A DNA stretch of 64,000 bases from the NCBI RefSeq assembly GCF_011806575.1, contig NZ_JAATOO010000009.1, positions 62,001 to 126,000 on the forward strand. Reading direction: 5' to 3'. The stretch comes from Vibrio hepatarius (GTDB lineage: Bacteria > Pseudomonadota > Gammaproteobacteria > Enterobacterales > Vibrionaceae). Each line of letters starts with the position of its first letter. Within the stretch, counting starts at the first letter, position 1. This document shows, piece by piece, positions 34,472 through 43,641 of the stretch. Below the pieces are notes generated by a model. It did no database searches. It saw only the letters and a program-made list of their open reading frames with translations, and was not told the DNA's origin. The position numbers were made by a program, and so were the translations under genes.

Positions 34472-35118
34472 TGTCCAATCTCATTCTCTACGGTTACTGG
34501 CGTTCTTCTGCCGCATATAGGGTCAGGATTGCGCTCAATCTTAAGCGTTTGGACTACGAGCAACGTTCGGTGCACTTAATCAAGCATGGCGGTGAGCAAC
34601 ACTCCGCCACGTTTCAACGGTTGAATCCGAGTGAGTTAGTCCCGGTGCTGATGGATGACGATGTATGCTTAAACCAATCTTTGGCGATCATCGATTATTT
34701 GGATGAGCAGTATCCCGAGGTGTTGTTAACGCCAAGAGATTTGAAAACACGTTATTTAGTAAAAGCTCTAGCACAAGATATCGCGGTCGATATCCATCCG
34801 CTCAACAACTTGCGCGTGCTTCAATATCTGACCGATCAGGCGCAGTTGTCTGAGAGTGCAAAAGGGGAGTGGTATCGACATTGGATTGAAACAGGCTTTC
34901 ACGCGTTAGAGAAAAAACTGGCTCAAACCAGCGGTACGCACAGTGTCGGCGATGAGATTAGCTTAGTCGATGTATGTTTGGTTCCTCAGGTGTACAACGC
35001 GGAGCGTTTTAACGTCAATCTAGAACCTTTCCCAACTATCTGTCGCGTGACATCGTCACTTCGTCTGCATCCTGCTTTTATCAACGCAGACCCTGAACAA
35101 CAGCCGGACGCTGAGTAA
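34471..35118 (+). CDS. maiA: Maleylacetoacetate isomerase, copy 2
   Basis: 215 residues. Zeta-GST signature YWRSSAAYRVRIALNLKRL at ~9-27, then NPSELVPVL, LNQSLAIIDYLDEQYP and DIAVDIHPLNNLRVLQ. It acts on maleylacetoacetate from HmgA before the FAH step. It closes the tyrosine operon and is followed by a GC-rich hairpin. Compared with copy 1 the same signature has SSAAYR in place of STAAYR. Confidence 0.92.
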   Translation: MSNLILYGYWRSSAAYRVRIALNLKRLDYEQRSVHLIKHGGEQHSATFQRLNPSELVPVLMDDDVCLNQSLAIIDYLDEQYPEVLLTPRDLKTRYLVKALAQDIAVDIHPLNNLRVLQYLTDQAQLSESAKGEWYRHWIETGFHALEKKLAQTSGTHSVGDEISLVDVCLVPQVYNAERFNVNLEPFPTICRVTSSLRLHPAFINADPEQQPDAE

Positions 35119-35148
35119 CGCCTATTTTCAGAAGCCATAAAACATAAA

Positions 35149-35167
35149 GGCCACCTAAATGGTGGCC
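35149..35167 (+). terminator. Hairpin after the tyrosine operon
   Basis: GGCCACC and GGTGGCC form a 7-base GC-rich stem around TAAAT. No T-run follows, so it may be a processing signal rather than a full terminator. Confidence 0.6.
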
Positions 35168-35199
35168 CTGTGCGTTTGGATAACCCGCTTAACTGAAGT

Positions 35200-35376
35200 T
35201 TATGCTCGTTGTCTTTCGCGCTGCTGTAGTTCAGCGATATTGAATTGACGCACGTCCAAAGAAGCTAAGTCATGGCACTCTTGGCACGAGTGGTGGCACT
35301 TGCCATCAATGTATTCGTGTTTAGTTAACAAGCTTGGCTTTTTACACCAGTCGCAGATACCTTCGATAGTAAACAT
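35200..35376 (-). CDS. Small Cys-rich, probably zinc-binding protein
   Basis: 58 residues from the ATG at 35374-35376, preceded by GGAG; an upstream GTG would add four residues. Cys/His pattern: CDWC at 8-11, then CHHSCQECH at 27-35. This is a compact zinc-ribbon-like arrangement. The C-terminus is basic and helical (ELQQRERQRA). I recall similar small proteins as conserved hypotheticals in vibrios. Function unknown. It stands alone between the tyrosine operon and the Sel1/J-domain gene. Confidence 0.7.
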   Translation of the reverse strand: MFTIEGICDWCKKPSLLTKHEYIDGKCHHSCQECHDLASLDVRQFNIAELQQRERQRA

Positions 35377-35546
35377 TATGATCTCCACACCTTTTCAAAC
35401 TAGGTGATATTTTCGCGACGAATTATTGCACGAGAAATACGTCGAGGTTAATCATTTGTTATTGGATATGGGAGGGTGATCGATTGCGCAGCCCTTTAAT
35501 ATCGAGTGTGTCGAAAAATCTCGTGTTAAAAACTTAGCCTTTGTAA

Positions 35547-36572
35547 CTAATTATTAACAGAGGTAAGAACAATTTTTAGCGCTCCATTTAAACGTTTCAT
35601 TTCTTCTTCACTTCCTTGTAAATCAGGATGATAGATTTTACAAAGTTGCTTATATCGCACCTTCACTTCTTTGCTGCTTGGAATGTTGGTCGCTTTGTAG
35701 CCGAATACCGCGCAGGCGAGGGCGAGTTTGTTGTCTTTGGCGGCTGGCTCAGAACTCGTTTGTTTGCTGGCTTGTAGCTTTTTAAATTGGCGGTACAAGG
35801 TATCCAACTGGCGCTTTTGTTGCTTGAGTGTCGAGTCTTGTATTTTGACCTGTTCACGCAGTTTTAGTGTCTCTTGTGAAGCTCTTACATCTGTGTTGCG
35901 TTCTTGCTGGGCATGAGCATTTAGTGTCTTTCTGTGCCAAACTAACAGCGCCATAATCGCTATTACGAGGGCGGCAACCAGATAAATCCAAGGCTGCGCT
36001 GAGTTACTTGCGCTGGCTTTTGATTTTTCGACCGGATTGAGCTCGATCTCAGGTGAATCAAACGCCACTTCTAACTGGTCGATAGAAGAGACTTGTTTGG
36101 CGCGCTGAGCGTTGAACTTCTGCTCTAGGACTCTTTCATATCCGAGCTGTGCATTTTCATCGTGCTTTGCTGCGATTCGATACCAGATCTCCGCCATATC
36201 CAGAGCGTTGGGTGGTTCACTTTGCTTTTCGTATAACTCGCCTAATCTCGCCTGTGCTTGCGTATCACCATTGATGGCTAACTGTGTCAGCCAATAGATG
36301 GCTTGGTTAAGGTGTTTGCTGTCTTGCGATTGCTTTAACGAAAGGGTGATTAACGTTTGTATCGCGCCTTGATTGCCCGCGGTTGCTGCACGCTCAAGCC
36401 AGTAACGAGCTTCTTGATCGGAAGCTTCAACACCGTCCCCAGCGAGATATCTCTCGGCAAGTTGAAACTGAGCATCAGTGTCGTTGTGTTGTGCTTTTTC
36501 GGTTAACTCGTCCACTGTCATGGCCCAAGATGAAGTCGAGAGTAGAAGCAGTACAAAGGTGAGCAGTTTCAA
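35547..36572 (-). CDS. Sel1-repeat / transmembrane / J-domain protein
   Basis: 341 residues. Signal-like N-terminus (MKLLTFVLLLLSTSSWA), then three or more Sel1-type (TPR-like) repeats (AQFQLAERYLAGDGVEASDQ, ARLGELYEKQ, AEIWYRIAAKHDENAQ) to ~165, a membrane helix at ~195-215 (WIYLVAALVIAIMALLVW), a coiled coil (~225-270), and a C-terminal DnaJ-like domain (~285-340) with KVRYKQLCKIYHPDLQG, i.e. an HPD motif. So a periplasmic protein-interaction part is joined to a cytoplasmic J-domain that could call a DnaK/HscA-type chaperone. This domain order is unusual. The start fits the signal peptide. Confidence 0.85.
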   Translation of the reverse strand: MKLLTFVLLLLSTSSWAMTVDELTEKAQHNDTDAQFQLAERYLAGDGVEASDQEARYWLERAATAGNQGAIQTLITLSLKQSQDSKHLNQAIYWLTQLAINGDTQAQARLGELYEKQSEPPNALDMAEIWYRIAAKHDENAQLGYERVLEQKFNAQRAKQVSSIDQLEVAFDSPEIELNPVEKSKASASNSAQPWIYLVAALVIAIMALLVWHRKTLNAHAQQERNTDVRASQETLKLREQVKIQDSTLKQQKRQLDTLYRQFKKLQASKQTSSEPAAKDNKLALACAVFGYKATNIPSSKEVKVRYKQLCKIYHPDLQGSEEEMKRLNGALKIVLTSVNN

Positions 36573-36631
36573 TTCAATCCCTTATAAGTGGTGATGCTAA
36601 TATTAGAGTTTAATTCATTTAAACGACAAAT

Positions 36632-36657
36632 AAAAAATGGCTTCCGAAGAAGCCATT
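36632..36657 (-). terminator. Terminator after the OmpA-family lipoprotein gene
   Basis: AATGGCTTC / GAAGCCATT with a UUCG tetraloop on the minus strand, followed by TTTTTTA. A textbook intrinsic terminator. Confidence 0.95.
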
Positions 36658-36682
36658 AAATTTACCAAGAAACTGCGAGCTG

Positions 36683-37351
36683 TTATTTCAGCGGCAGGAT
36701 TTGAATCTCTACGCGGCGGTTACATGCACGTCCAGCGGTTGTGCTGTTGGTACATAGTGGGTAGCGTTCACCGTTACCACGTGCGATTGCACGACCAGAT
36801 GCCACACCTTGAGAAATCAGGTAACTACGTACTGCTTCAGCACGGCGCTCTGAAAGGACTTGGTTAAGTGTGTCGCCACCAGTGCTGTCTGTGTGACCAT
36901 CGATCACAAGGCTTGTGTCTGGGTACTCAACAAGGATACGCGCCACACCACGTAGTGTGTTGTGGATGCTTGGGTCTAGGTCGTATGAGCTAGACGTAAA
37001 GCCAATGCCGTTTTCCATGCGAAGTAGCAATTGGTTTTCACCAACACGTTCTACTTGAACACCTGAGTTTAGAAGTTCTTGACGCAGCGCTGCTTCTTGA
37101 CGGTCAAAGTAGTAACCTACACCGCCACCCACTGCCGCACCACCTGCTGCACCGATTAGCGCACGCTGACGACGCTCTTTTGCATCATCACCTGTGGCTA
37201 CACCAACCGCAGCACCAGCGATTGCACCGATGATAGCGCCTGTCGTTGCTGAGTTAGTTTCAGTTTCGCCTGTGGTTGCGTTTTGGCGTTGCGTTGCTGC
37301 ACAGCCAGATAAAGAGATAGCAACTGCTAGAGCTAGTGTAATTTTTTTCAC
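36683..37351 (-). CDS. OmpA-family lipoprotein with glycine zipper (YiaD/YfiB-like)
   Basis: 222 residues. Lipoprotein signal with lipobox LSGC (Cys17), a Gly/Ala-rich glycine-zipper region (GAIIGAIAGAAVGVATGDD, ALIGAAGGAAVGGGVGYYF) and a C-terminal OmpA domain: LVIDGHTDSTGGDTLNQVLS, AEAVRSYLISQGV, NRRVEIQI. It should sit in the outer membrane and bind peptidoglycan through the OmpA domain. Length and layout match YiaD-like proteins. A single gene. Confidence 0.92.
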   Translation of the reverse strand: MKKITLALAVAISLSGCAATQRQNATTGETETNSATTGAIIGAIAGAAVGVATGDDAKERRQRALIGAAGGAAVGGGVGYYFDRQEAALRQELLNSGVQVERVGENQLLLRMENGIGFTSSSYDLDPSIHNTLRGVARILVEYPDTSLVIDGHTDSTGGDTLNQVLSERRAEAVRSYLISQGVASGRAIARGNGERYPLCTNSTTAGRACNRRVEIQILPLK

Positions 37352-37494
37352 AAGTACATCTCCATGTGTCCCGGAATCATTTCCAAGATTAATTAATAAT
37401 TATATTAAGAACTGCAGAATCATCCAGATACAGTCTATATAAGTCAATCAAATCTAGTGTATTTGACATATCCTTAACGGGAGATTAACGAATG

Positions 37495-38217
37495 TCAGCG
37501 TAACATTTTGCGCGCTTGTGCGCCGTTGATCGGGCGATTGACGGAGACAGTGCGGCCTTTCTTTAAACCGACTTCGTAATCGTCAGTGAGGTTTTTCATC
37601 GCTTCACGCAGCTGCTGTTTAAAAGTCTCACGGTCAATATTTTGAAACTCTTTATCGATGTAGTCGTCAATTTTTTTCGCGGACTCTTCATCTGGGCTGA
37701 TGATAGGCAGCTTCTCGAGTGCGCCTTCTACCCAACCAGATAAAAAGGAGCCAACACGTCGGGTGACTTCACCTGAAGGTGTACCAGTACCGGCAAAGCT
37801 ATTGCGGAACTTACCCGTTTGCTCATTCATCTCACGGTAGATGATATCGAAGGCGAATGCGGCAAAGATCGCGCGGTCTGCTTCACCAATAAATTCAGCG
37901 CGTTTCAGACCTTTGTGATTGAGCAGCACGGCCTCAACGCCAAACTTGGTATTAATACCACGAATGATACGCAACAAATGTGAGCCGACATTAGAGGGAA
38001 GTAGGTGTGTCGATTGAGTTTTTCCCATCTTGATGAACTCAATATCGTCTTTGTCCAGACCATATTTCATCATTAAGCGGTGCGCCATTTTAATCGCGTT
38101 AGCAGCTTCGTTTACGTTAGCTGAATTACCAAGTTCAAGACACTTCGCAATTTTTTTAAGGGCTTTTTGTTTATCCATCGACAGCTTAAGTGTTACCAAT
38201 TTTGAAAAGTCGGACAT
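37495..38217 (-). CDS. DUF2786 domain-containing protein
   Basis: 240 residues. The N-terminal DUF2786 pattern is QKALKKIAKCLELGNSANVN, EAANAIKMAHRLMMKYGL (~17-54). The remainder is charged and helical and ends in a basic tail (KKGRTVSVN, QARKMLR). DUF2786 proteins are of unknown function, seen in bacteria and phages. No signal peptide. It stands alone. The first two Met (1 and 14) are both possible starts; the longer form is kept. Confidence 0.82.
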   Translation of the reverse strand: MSDFSKLVTLKLSMDKQKALKKIAKCLELGNSANVNEAANAIKMAHRLMMKYGLDKDDIEFIKMGKTQSTHLLPSNVGSHLLRIIRGINTKFGVEAVLLNHKGLKRAEFIGEADRAIFAAFAFDIIYREMNEQTGKFRNSFAGTGTPSGEVTRRVGSFLSGWVEGALEKLPIISPDEESAKKIDDYIDKEFQNIDRETFKQQLREAMKNLTDDYEVGLKKGRTVSVNRPINGAQARKMLR

Positions 38218-38591
38218 TTTAACGTGTTATCAGACAAAACGGAAATCGAGTTGGATAGAATGAGTGCTGAGAGGAGATAAAAACCGTCATCGACTTTATT
38301 AGAGGGGGTTGGTAGTGAATTACACTCGTTGCCAGTCCGATCAAGCGTCGAGTTTCCCGCATCTATCCAAATCAAATGGACGTTGTATTGCAAAGTTAAG
38401 ACAACGACTCTTTGAGCCTCTTCATATACTCAAGTTATTCAACCATTGGATAAAGGGTTGAGCGCGTCCTTAGGCTTAACCTTGTGCTGGATTTAAAAAC
38501 GTAGTCATCGCAATTGATTGAAACTACATGCTTAATCATGGGATTGCTGTTTAGTTTTAGGTGCCAGCCAGTTTACAGAGGTGGCAATGTC
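38218..38591. other. 374-base stretch between divergent genes, no gene seen
   Basis: Holds promoters for the DUF2786 gene (minus) and the DUF3187 gene (plus). I see no RNA or repeat. The right end carries the ribosome site GAGGTGG of the DUF3187 gene. Confidence 0.5.
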
Positions 38592-39593
38592 ATGAATATG
38601 CAGAAACGAAGTCGTCACAGTCTATTTGGGGTAATTTTGTTCGTTTTACCGTCCACAATCTATGCACAAGCTACAGAACATTCTGATGTCGACTTTGGCC
38701 CGCTAAAAGTCTACGCCCAATCTCCATTGCAATCGAGCGGTTTAACGCCCTTGGTGAGAAGCGGTTTTAGCTATCGCCCTGATACGATTGAACTCTACAC
38801 TAGCGGTAGCATTGCGAGTGTGTGGGCTAGGACAGACGACTATCTTGCTGACTATTATCAAAATACACTGGTGATCGGCGGCTTGTGGCAATTGGATGAA
38901 CGTTGGTCACTGGATGCAAGCTACACTTGGCGTTTTGCAGCGGATAACCGCTTAGACAGTCTAACCAAGGATTTTCATGATTTTTTTGGATTGAGTCAAA
39001 ACGGGCGAGATGAGGTCGATGATCACTCATTTGATATTTCTGCACCCAAGTATGGTGCTGAAGTTCATGACTTTAGAGGCGAAACACTGAGTAATGCGTT
39101 CAATTTCTATCTTGGCTATCAAGTGCTAGAAAACGATAAGCACGGTTTGTCTCTTGGTGGGTCGCTCTACTACAACTATGTCAGCAGTGGGCCATTCAAA
39201 GTCAGCCATTTTGAGCAAAGTTTACAGGCAAACTACAGCTATCGGACTGGTAAACACAATATCTACACCTTACTTGGCGTTACGTATCGCCATGACGATA
39301 AGGTGTTGGCAGATATAAAATATAGGACGTTTTCTTTCTCTTCTGGGGTGAGTTATCAGTATGAGATTCATCCAAAGCACCGTATTCTCGCCGAGTTTCA
39401 CCTCTACGAGGGCAACTCAGACAACATCAGTGACTTGGATGAACCATCGACTGAATTTCTACTCGGCTACCGTTATCACTCCCGCTATGGGGCGATTGAA
39501 GTGGTTGCAATAGAGAATGTGTTCAACATGGATAACAGTACCGATATTGCATTCAGCTTAGGTTATCGCCATCAATTCTCTAGCTCGGACTGA
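38592..39593 (+). CDS. DUF3187-family outer-membrane protein
   Basis: 333 residues from the ATG at 38592 (GAGGTGG upstream); the frame is open 26 codons further but without a signal peptide there. N-terminal signal sequence (SLFGVILFVLPSTIYA). The mature part begins FGPLKVYAQSPLQSSGLTPL and has alternating aromatic/polar strands (LSLGGSLYYNYV, SLQANYSYRTGKHNIYTLLG) typical of an outer-membrane beta-barrel. This matches DUF3187. It ends LGYRHQF, a C-terminal Phe-containing strand common in barrels. Function unknown. Confidence 0.85.
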   Translation: MNMQKRSRHSLFGVILFVLPSTIYAQATEHSDVDFGPLKVYAQSPLQSSGLTPLVRSGFSYRPDTIELYTSGSIASVWARTDDYLADYYQNTLVIGGLWQLDERWSLDASYTWRFAADNRLDSLTKDFHDFFGLSQNGRDEVDDHSFDISAPKYGAEVHDFRGETLSNAFNFYLGYQVLENDKHGLSLGGSLYYNYVSSGPFKVSHFEQSLQANYSYRTGKHNIYTLLGVTYRHDDKVLADIKYRTFSFSSGVSYQYEIHPKHRILAEFHLYEGNSDNISDLDEPSTEFLLGYRYHSRYGAIEVVAIENVFNMDNSTDIAFSLGYRHQFSSSD

Positions 39594-39658
39594 GTCTCAA
39601 CATCACTAGTGTGAAGTCGAGAGCCAGTCCAAGGTGATAACAAGGTCGTAGCGCTTAG

Positions 39659-40342
39659 CTAGATACCCAGCTCGTCGAGTAGGTCATCGGGGTTGATGTT
39701 CGTTGCGTTATCTTTGTCTTTTTCTGCTGGAGCTGGCTTTTGACGCGCTTGTTCTAAGATCGCATCAGGGCTTTCATCTTCAGCGACTTCAAATTCTTCC
39801 AATTGAATGAACTCGGTTTTATCCATTGCGAGTTCTAGGTAGAAAATGTTGCCTTGCTCAGTCGAGAAGGTAACACGACGAGCCTGTGGGCGATCTAGGT
39901 TTGTATCGACCGATAAAATCACCTGCTTGTTCAGTGCTAGCATTTTAGGCTGGTTTTGAGTGATGTGGGTTTGCAACGTTTTGCGGATTTGATTGGTGAA
40001 ATCCCCGACCAGTTGGTTCATCAGCTCGCCCAGAACGTCCGCGACTTCATCTGAAGTATGCAGAATAGCGAGTTCTTCTTCTGGCATGCCCATGCTACGC
40101 ATGTAGTTGGTGTAGACCTCCAGTGCGGCTTTGGAGGTAAAGTTGATGATCACCAGCCCTGAAAAACCACCGTCAAATAGTACAAAACAGCCGAAATCAG
40201 GTTTTAGACTGGTTTTGGAGATTTTTTGCACCATCGCTGAGTAGCTGATATTTGAACTGGTCGCTGAGGTCAGGACACCTGATACAGACTGGCAAAGCGT
40301 TAAAAGGATGTCGTCTGTCGTAATAATTTTTGTTTTTTTCAT
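39659..40342 (-). CDS. DUF3334-family protein (CheX/CheC-like)
   Basis: 227 residues, no signal peptide. The middle part (GFSGLVIINFTSKAALEVY, LHTSDEVADVLGELMNQLVG) has the pattern of CheC/CheX-type phosphatase folds, with E-x-x-N-like residues in ELMNQ. The acidic tail (DESPDAILEQ, PDDLLDELGI) is disordered. I recognise it as DUF3334, common in vibrios and relatives. A role in chemotaxis-like phosphate removal is suggested by the fold only. Confidence 0.8.
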   Translation of the reverse strand: MKKTKIITTDDILLTLCQSVSGVLTSATSSNISYSAMVQKISKTSLKPDFGCFVLFDGGFSGLVIINFTSKAALEVYTNYMRSMGMPEEELAILHTSDEVADVLGELMNQLVGDFTNQIRKTLQTHITQNQPKMLALNKQVILSVDTNLDRPQARRVTFSTEQGNIFYLELAMDKTEFIQLEEFEVAEDESPDAILEQARQKPAPAEKDKDNATNINPDDLLDELGI

Positions 40343-40543
40343 TGGCGATTTGCTCGTAAAGACTCTTCAAATCAAGTCCATGATTTTAAAGAGTTGAAAA
40401 GAAATGTAATAAGTTCCAATTTGACACTGCATTTCTGTTTTGATCACTCTTTTAAATGTTGTAAAGTGACCTAACTCATAGATTATAACTCATCATATTG
40501 AACCCAATGCTGACAGGATCAGCGTAATAGGGGCAGGAAGCAA

Positions 40544-43500
40544 ATGTTACCAAGATTACACTCACAATCTGACGTGGATCCCGTCGTCCTCAGTTTTCTC
40601 GAAGAACTTAAAGCATCAGGATTTTCCGGAGACATCGAAAGCCAATATTCAAGTCGTTTAGCCGTTGCTACTGACAATAGCGTTTACCAGCAACTTCCTC
40701 AAGCCGTAGTTCATCCAAAGTCGACACAAGACGTGGTGCTGATCGGTAAGCTGAGCACTAAGTCCAACTATGAGCGTATTACGTTTTCTCCCCGCGGTGG
40801 CGGTACTGGTACGAACGGTCAGTCGTTGACGAAAGGGATCGTGGTTGACCTGTCGCGCCATATGAATAAGGTGCTGGAAATCAACGAAGACGAAGGTTGG
40901 GTACGTGTTCAAACGGGTGTAGTTAAGGATCAACTGAATGATGCGGTTCGCCCTTATGGCTATTTCTTCTCACCGGATCTTTCAACCAGTAACCGCGCAA
41001 CCTTGGGCGGTATGGTAAACACCGATGCGTCGGGGCAAGGCTCTCTGAAATACGGTAAAACGTCGGATCATGTGTTATCGCTACAAGCAGTATTTGCCGA
41101 CGGTTCAGTCCTTGAGTCTGATTTATCAAAAGGCCTGCCTGAAGAAGGCGAGTATGCTCACCAAGCCTACAAAGTGACTGAGCAAGTCTGTCGTGAACAA
41201 CGTGAACAGATTAACGCTAAATTCCCACCATTAAACCGCTTTCTGACCGGTTACGATCTTAAAAATGCGCTAGATGAAGAAACCGATCAGTTTAATCTGA
41301 CTCGCGTTCTGTGTGGCGCAGAAGGTTCATTGGCATTTGTCACCGAAGCGAAACTTAACCTGACACCGATTCCTAAAGCGCGAACCTTGGTTAACGTGAA
41401 GTATGACAGTTTTGACTCTGCTCTGCGCAATGCGCCATTTATGGTCGAAGCCCAGGCGCTCTCTGTTGAAACGGTTGACTCGAAAGTACTTAACCTCGCC
41501 AAAGAAGACATTGTTTGGCATACGGTGAGTGACCTGCTAACCGATGTTCCTGGTAAAGATATGCAGGGCATCAATATGGTGGAGTACGCAGGCCAAGACG
41601 AACAAGAAGTCACGCAGCAAGTTGCGGCGCTAACAGCGCGTTTGGATGAGATGCTTGAACAAGGTGAAGCCGGCATCATTGGTTACCAAGTGTGTGACGA
41701 CTTGGCGAGCATCGGACGCATCTACAACATGCGTAAAAAAGCGGTCGGTCTGCTTGGTGCGGCGAAAGGTCGAGCTAAGCCTGTCGCATTTGCAGAAGAT
41801 ACGTGTGTACCGCCAGAGAACTTAGCGGACTTTATTGTCGAGTTCCGTGAACTGTTGGATGCAAAACAGCTGAACTACGGTATGTTTGGTCACGTTGATG
41901 CGGGTGTACTGCACGTTCGTCCTGCGTTGGATTTATGTGATCCCCAGCAAGAAGCGCTGATGCATGAAGTATCAGACGAAGTGGTTAAACTGGTTGCGAA
42001 ATATGGCGGCTTAATGTGGGGTGAACACGGTAAAGGCTACCGCTCTGAGTATGGCCCCGAGTTTTTTGGCGAAGAGCTGTTTACTGAGTTACGTCGAGTT
42101 AAAGCGGCATTCGATCCGCACAATAAAATGAACCCGGGTAAGATCTGTACGCCGTTAGACAGCAACGCTGAGCTTGTTAAAGTTACAGATACCAAACGCG
42201 GCTTTTATGACCGCCAAATCGACGTCAAAGTACGCGACAGCTTCAAACAAGCGATGGAGTGTAACGGTAACGGCTTGTGTTTTAACTATGATACGTCTTC
42301 GCCGATGTGCCCTTCGATGAAGGTAACAGCAGATCGTCGTCATTCGCCAAAAGGCCGCGCAGGTTTGGTTCGCGAATGGTTGCGTCAATTGAGCGAGCAA
42401 GGTGTCGATATTCTCGACTTAGAGAAGCAGACACTGGAAAATACTACATCCATCAAAACGATGATTGACCGCGTTAGGAATACGCTCAACAAACGCCATG
42501 AAGACGACTTCTCTCACGAAGTGTATGAAGCGATGAATGGCTGTCTTGCGTGTAAAGCGTGTGCCAGTCAGTGTCCGATCAAAGTGGACGTACCGAGTTT
42601 CCGTTCTCGTTTCCTCAATATTTATTACTCGCGCTACCAACGTCCGATGAAAGATTACTTGGTCGCGAATATTGAAACCATGCTCCCAACAATGGCGAAA
42701 GCACCAAAACTGGTTAATGGTGCGTTGAAACAGAAATGGGTACAGAACTTGACGGCTTCAACGGTGGGTTATGTCGATGCGCCTTTGCTCTCTGTGCCAA
42801 CTTTGGAACAGCGCTTAACAGAGCTCAAAACGTTCGACCTGCAATACCTTGCTTCGCTTTCTAAGGAAGATAAGCAGAATCATGTGGTTATCGTGCAAGA
42901 CCCATTTACCAGCTACTACGACGCTGAAGTGGTGGAAGATTTCGCTAAACTCGCGCTTAAGCTTGGCAAAACACCTGTGCTGTTGCCATTTAAACCGAAT
43001 GGCAAAGCGCAACACATCAAAGGCTTCCTCAAGCAGTTTGCGAAAAATGCATCGAACACTGCCGCGTTCTTACAACAAGTGGCAGATATTGAGATTCCGC
43101 TGGTTGGCGTCGATCCAGCGTTGGTGCTGTGTTATCGAGATGAATACCAAGAAGTGCTTGGCGACAAGCGTGGTGATTTTCAAGTGCTAACCGCTCACGA
43201 ATGGCTATTGCCACGATTAGCGGAATTCGGAACGCAGTCTGGCCAAGAACAACAACCTTGGTACCTGTTTGCTCACTGTACTGAAAAAACCAAAATGCCA
43301 AACTCTGAAAAAGAGTGGGGGACGATATTCGCTCATTTTGGTGGACAACTAAACACCGTTCCAGTGGGATGTTGTGGTATGGCTGGAACGTTTGGTCACG
43401 AAGTCGATAAGCTGCAAATGTCAAAAGACATTTACGGGCTAAGTTGGAAACCGAGCTTGCAAGATCTACCAAAAGAACGTTGCTTGATCACCGGTTACTC

Positions 43501-43576
43501 TTGCCGCAGTCAGGTCAAACGTTTTGAAGGCGTGAGGATGAAACATCCTGTCCAAGCTTTATTACAACTCGTTTAG
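40544..43576 (+). CDS. ydiJ: FAD-linked oxidase with iron-sulfur C-terminus (YdiJ/D-2-hydroxyacid dehydrogenase type)
   Basis: 1010 residues: FAD_binding_4 domain (SPRGGGTGTNGQSLTKGIVVD, ~85-105; FSPDLSTSNRATLGGMVNTDASGQGSL), FAD oxidase C domain (YGMFGHVDAGVLHVRP, GEHGKGYRSEYGPEF), then an iron-sulfur part with CNGNGLCF ~570 and a ferredoxin-like motif CLACKACASQCP (Cys667, 670, 673, 677), and a CCG-type end (VGCCGMAGTFGHE). This is the YdiJ architecture; the E. coli protein has been reported as a D-2-hydroxyglutarate dehydrogenase (recollection). It oxidises a 2-hydroxy acid and passes electrons through FeS centres. A strong terminator follows the stop. Confidence 0.92.
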   Translation: MLPRLHSQSDVDPVVLSFLEELKASGFSGDIESQYSSRLAVATDNSVYQQLPQAVVHPKSTQDVVLIGKLSTKSNYERITFSPRGGGTGTNGQSLTKGIVVDLSRHMNKVLEINEDEGWVRVQTGVVKDQLNDAVRPYGYFFSPDLSTSNRATLGGMVNTDASGQGSLKYGKTSDHVLSLQAVFADGSVLESDLSKGLPEEGEYAHQAYKVTEQVCREQREQINAKFPPLNRFLTGYDLKNALDEETDQFNLTRVLCGAEGSLAFVTEAKLNLTPIPKARTLVNVKYDSFDSALRNAPFMVEAQALSVETVDSKVLNLAKEDIVWHTVSDLLTDVPGKDMQGINMVEYAGQDEQEVTQQVAALTARLDEMLEQGEAGIIGYQVCDDLASIGRIYNMRKKAVGLLGAAKGRAKPVAFAEDTCVPPENLADFIVEFRELLDAKQLNYGMFGHVDAGVLHVRPALDLCDPQQEALMHEVSDEVVKLVAKYGGLMWGEHGKGYRSEYGPEFFGEELFTELRRVKAAFDPHNKMNPGKICTPLDSNAELVKVTDTKRGFYDRQIDVKVRDSFKQAMECNGNGLCFNYDTSSPMCPSMKVTADRRHSPKGRAGLVREWLRQLSEQGVDILDLEKQTLENTTSIKTMIDRVRNTLNKRHEDDFSHEVYEAMNGCLACKACASQCPIKVDVPSFRSRFLNIYYSRYQRPMKDYLVANIETMLPTMAKAPKLVNGALKQKWVQNLTASTVGYVDAPLLSVPTLEQRLTELKTFDLQYLASLSKEDKQNHVVIVQDPFTSYYDAEVVEDFAKLALKLGKTPVLLPFKPNGKAQHIKGFLKQFAKNASNTAAFLQQVADIEIPLVGVDPALVLCYRDEYQEVLGDKRGDFQVLTAHEWLLPRLAEFGTQSGQEQQPWYLFAHCTEKTKMPNSEKEWGTIFAHFGGQLNTVPVGCCGMAGTFGHEVDKLQMSKDIYGLSWKPSLQDLPKERCLITGYSCRSQVKRFEGVRMKHPVQALLQLV

Positions 43577-43583
43577 TGTTAAG

Positions 43584-43614
43584 TAGCCCAGTTTCAGATA
43601 CTGGGCTATTTTTT
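43584..43614 (+). terminator. Terminator after ydiJ
   Basis: TAGCCCAGT / ACTGGGCTA with a 7-base loop followed by TTTTTT. Confidence 0.95.
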
Positions 43615-43641
43615 AGGTATCACAACAGTACTAAGAGACAT

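Noticed and set aside
43576-43641. Longer N-terminus for the methyltransferase-like protein
   Set aside because: These codons coincide with the ydiJ stop and its terminator hairpin; the ATG at 43642 fits the family.
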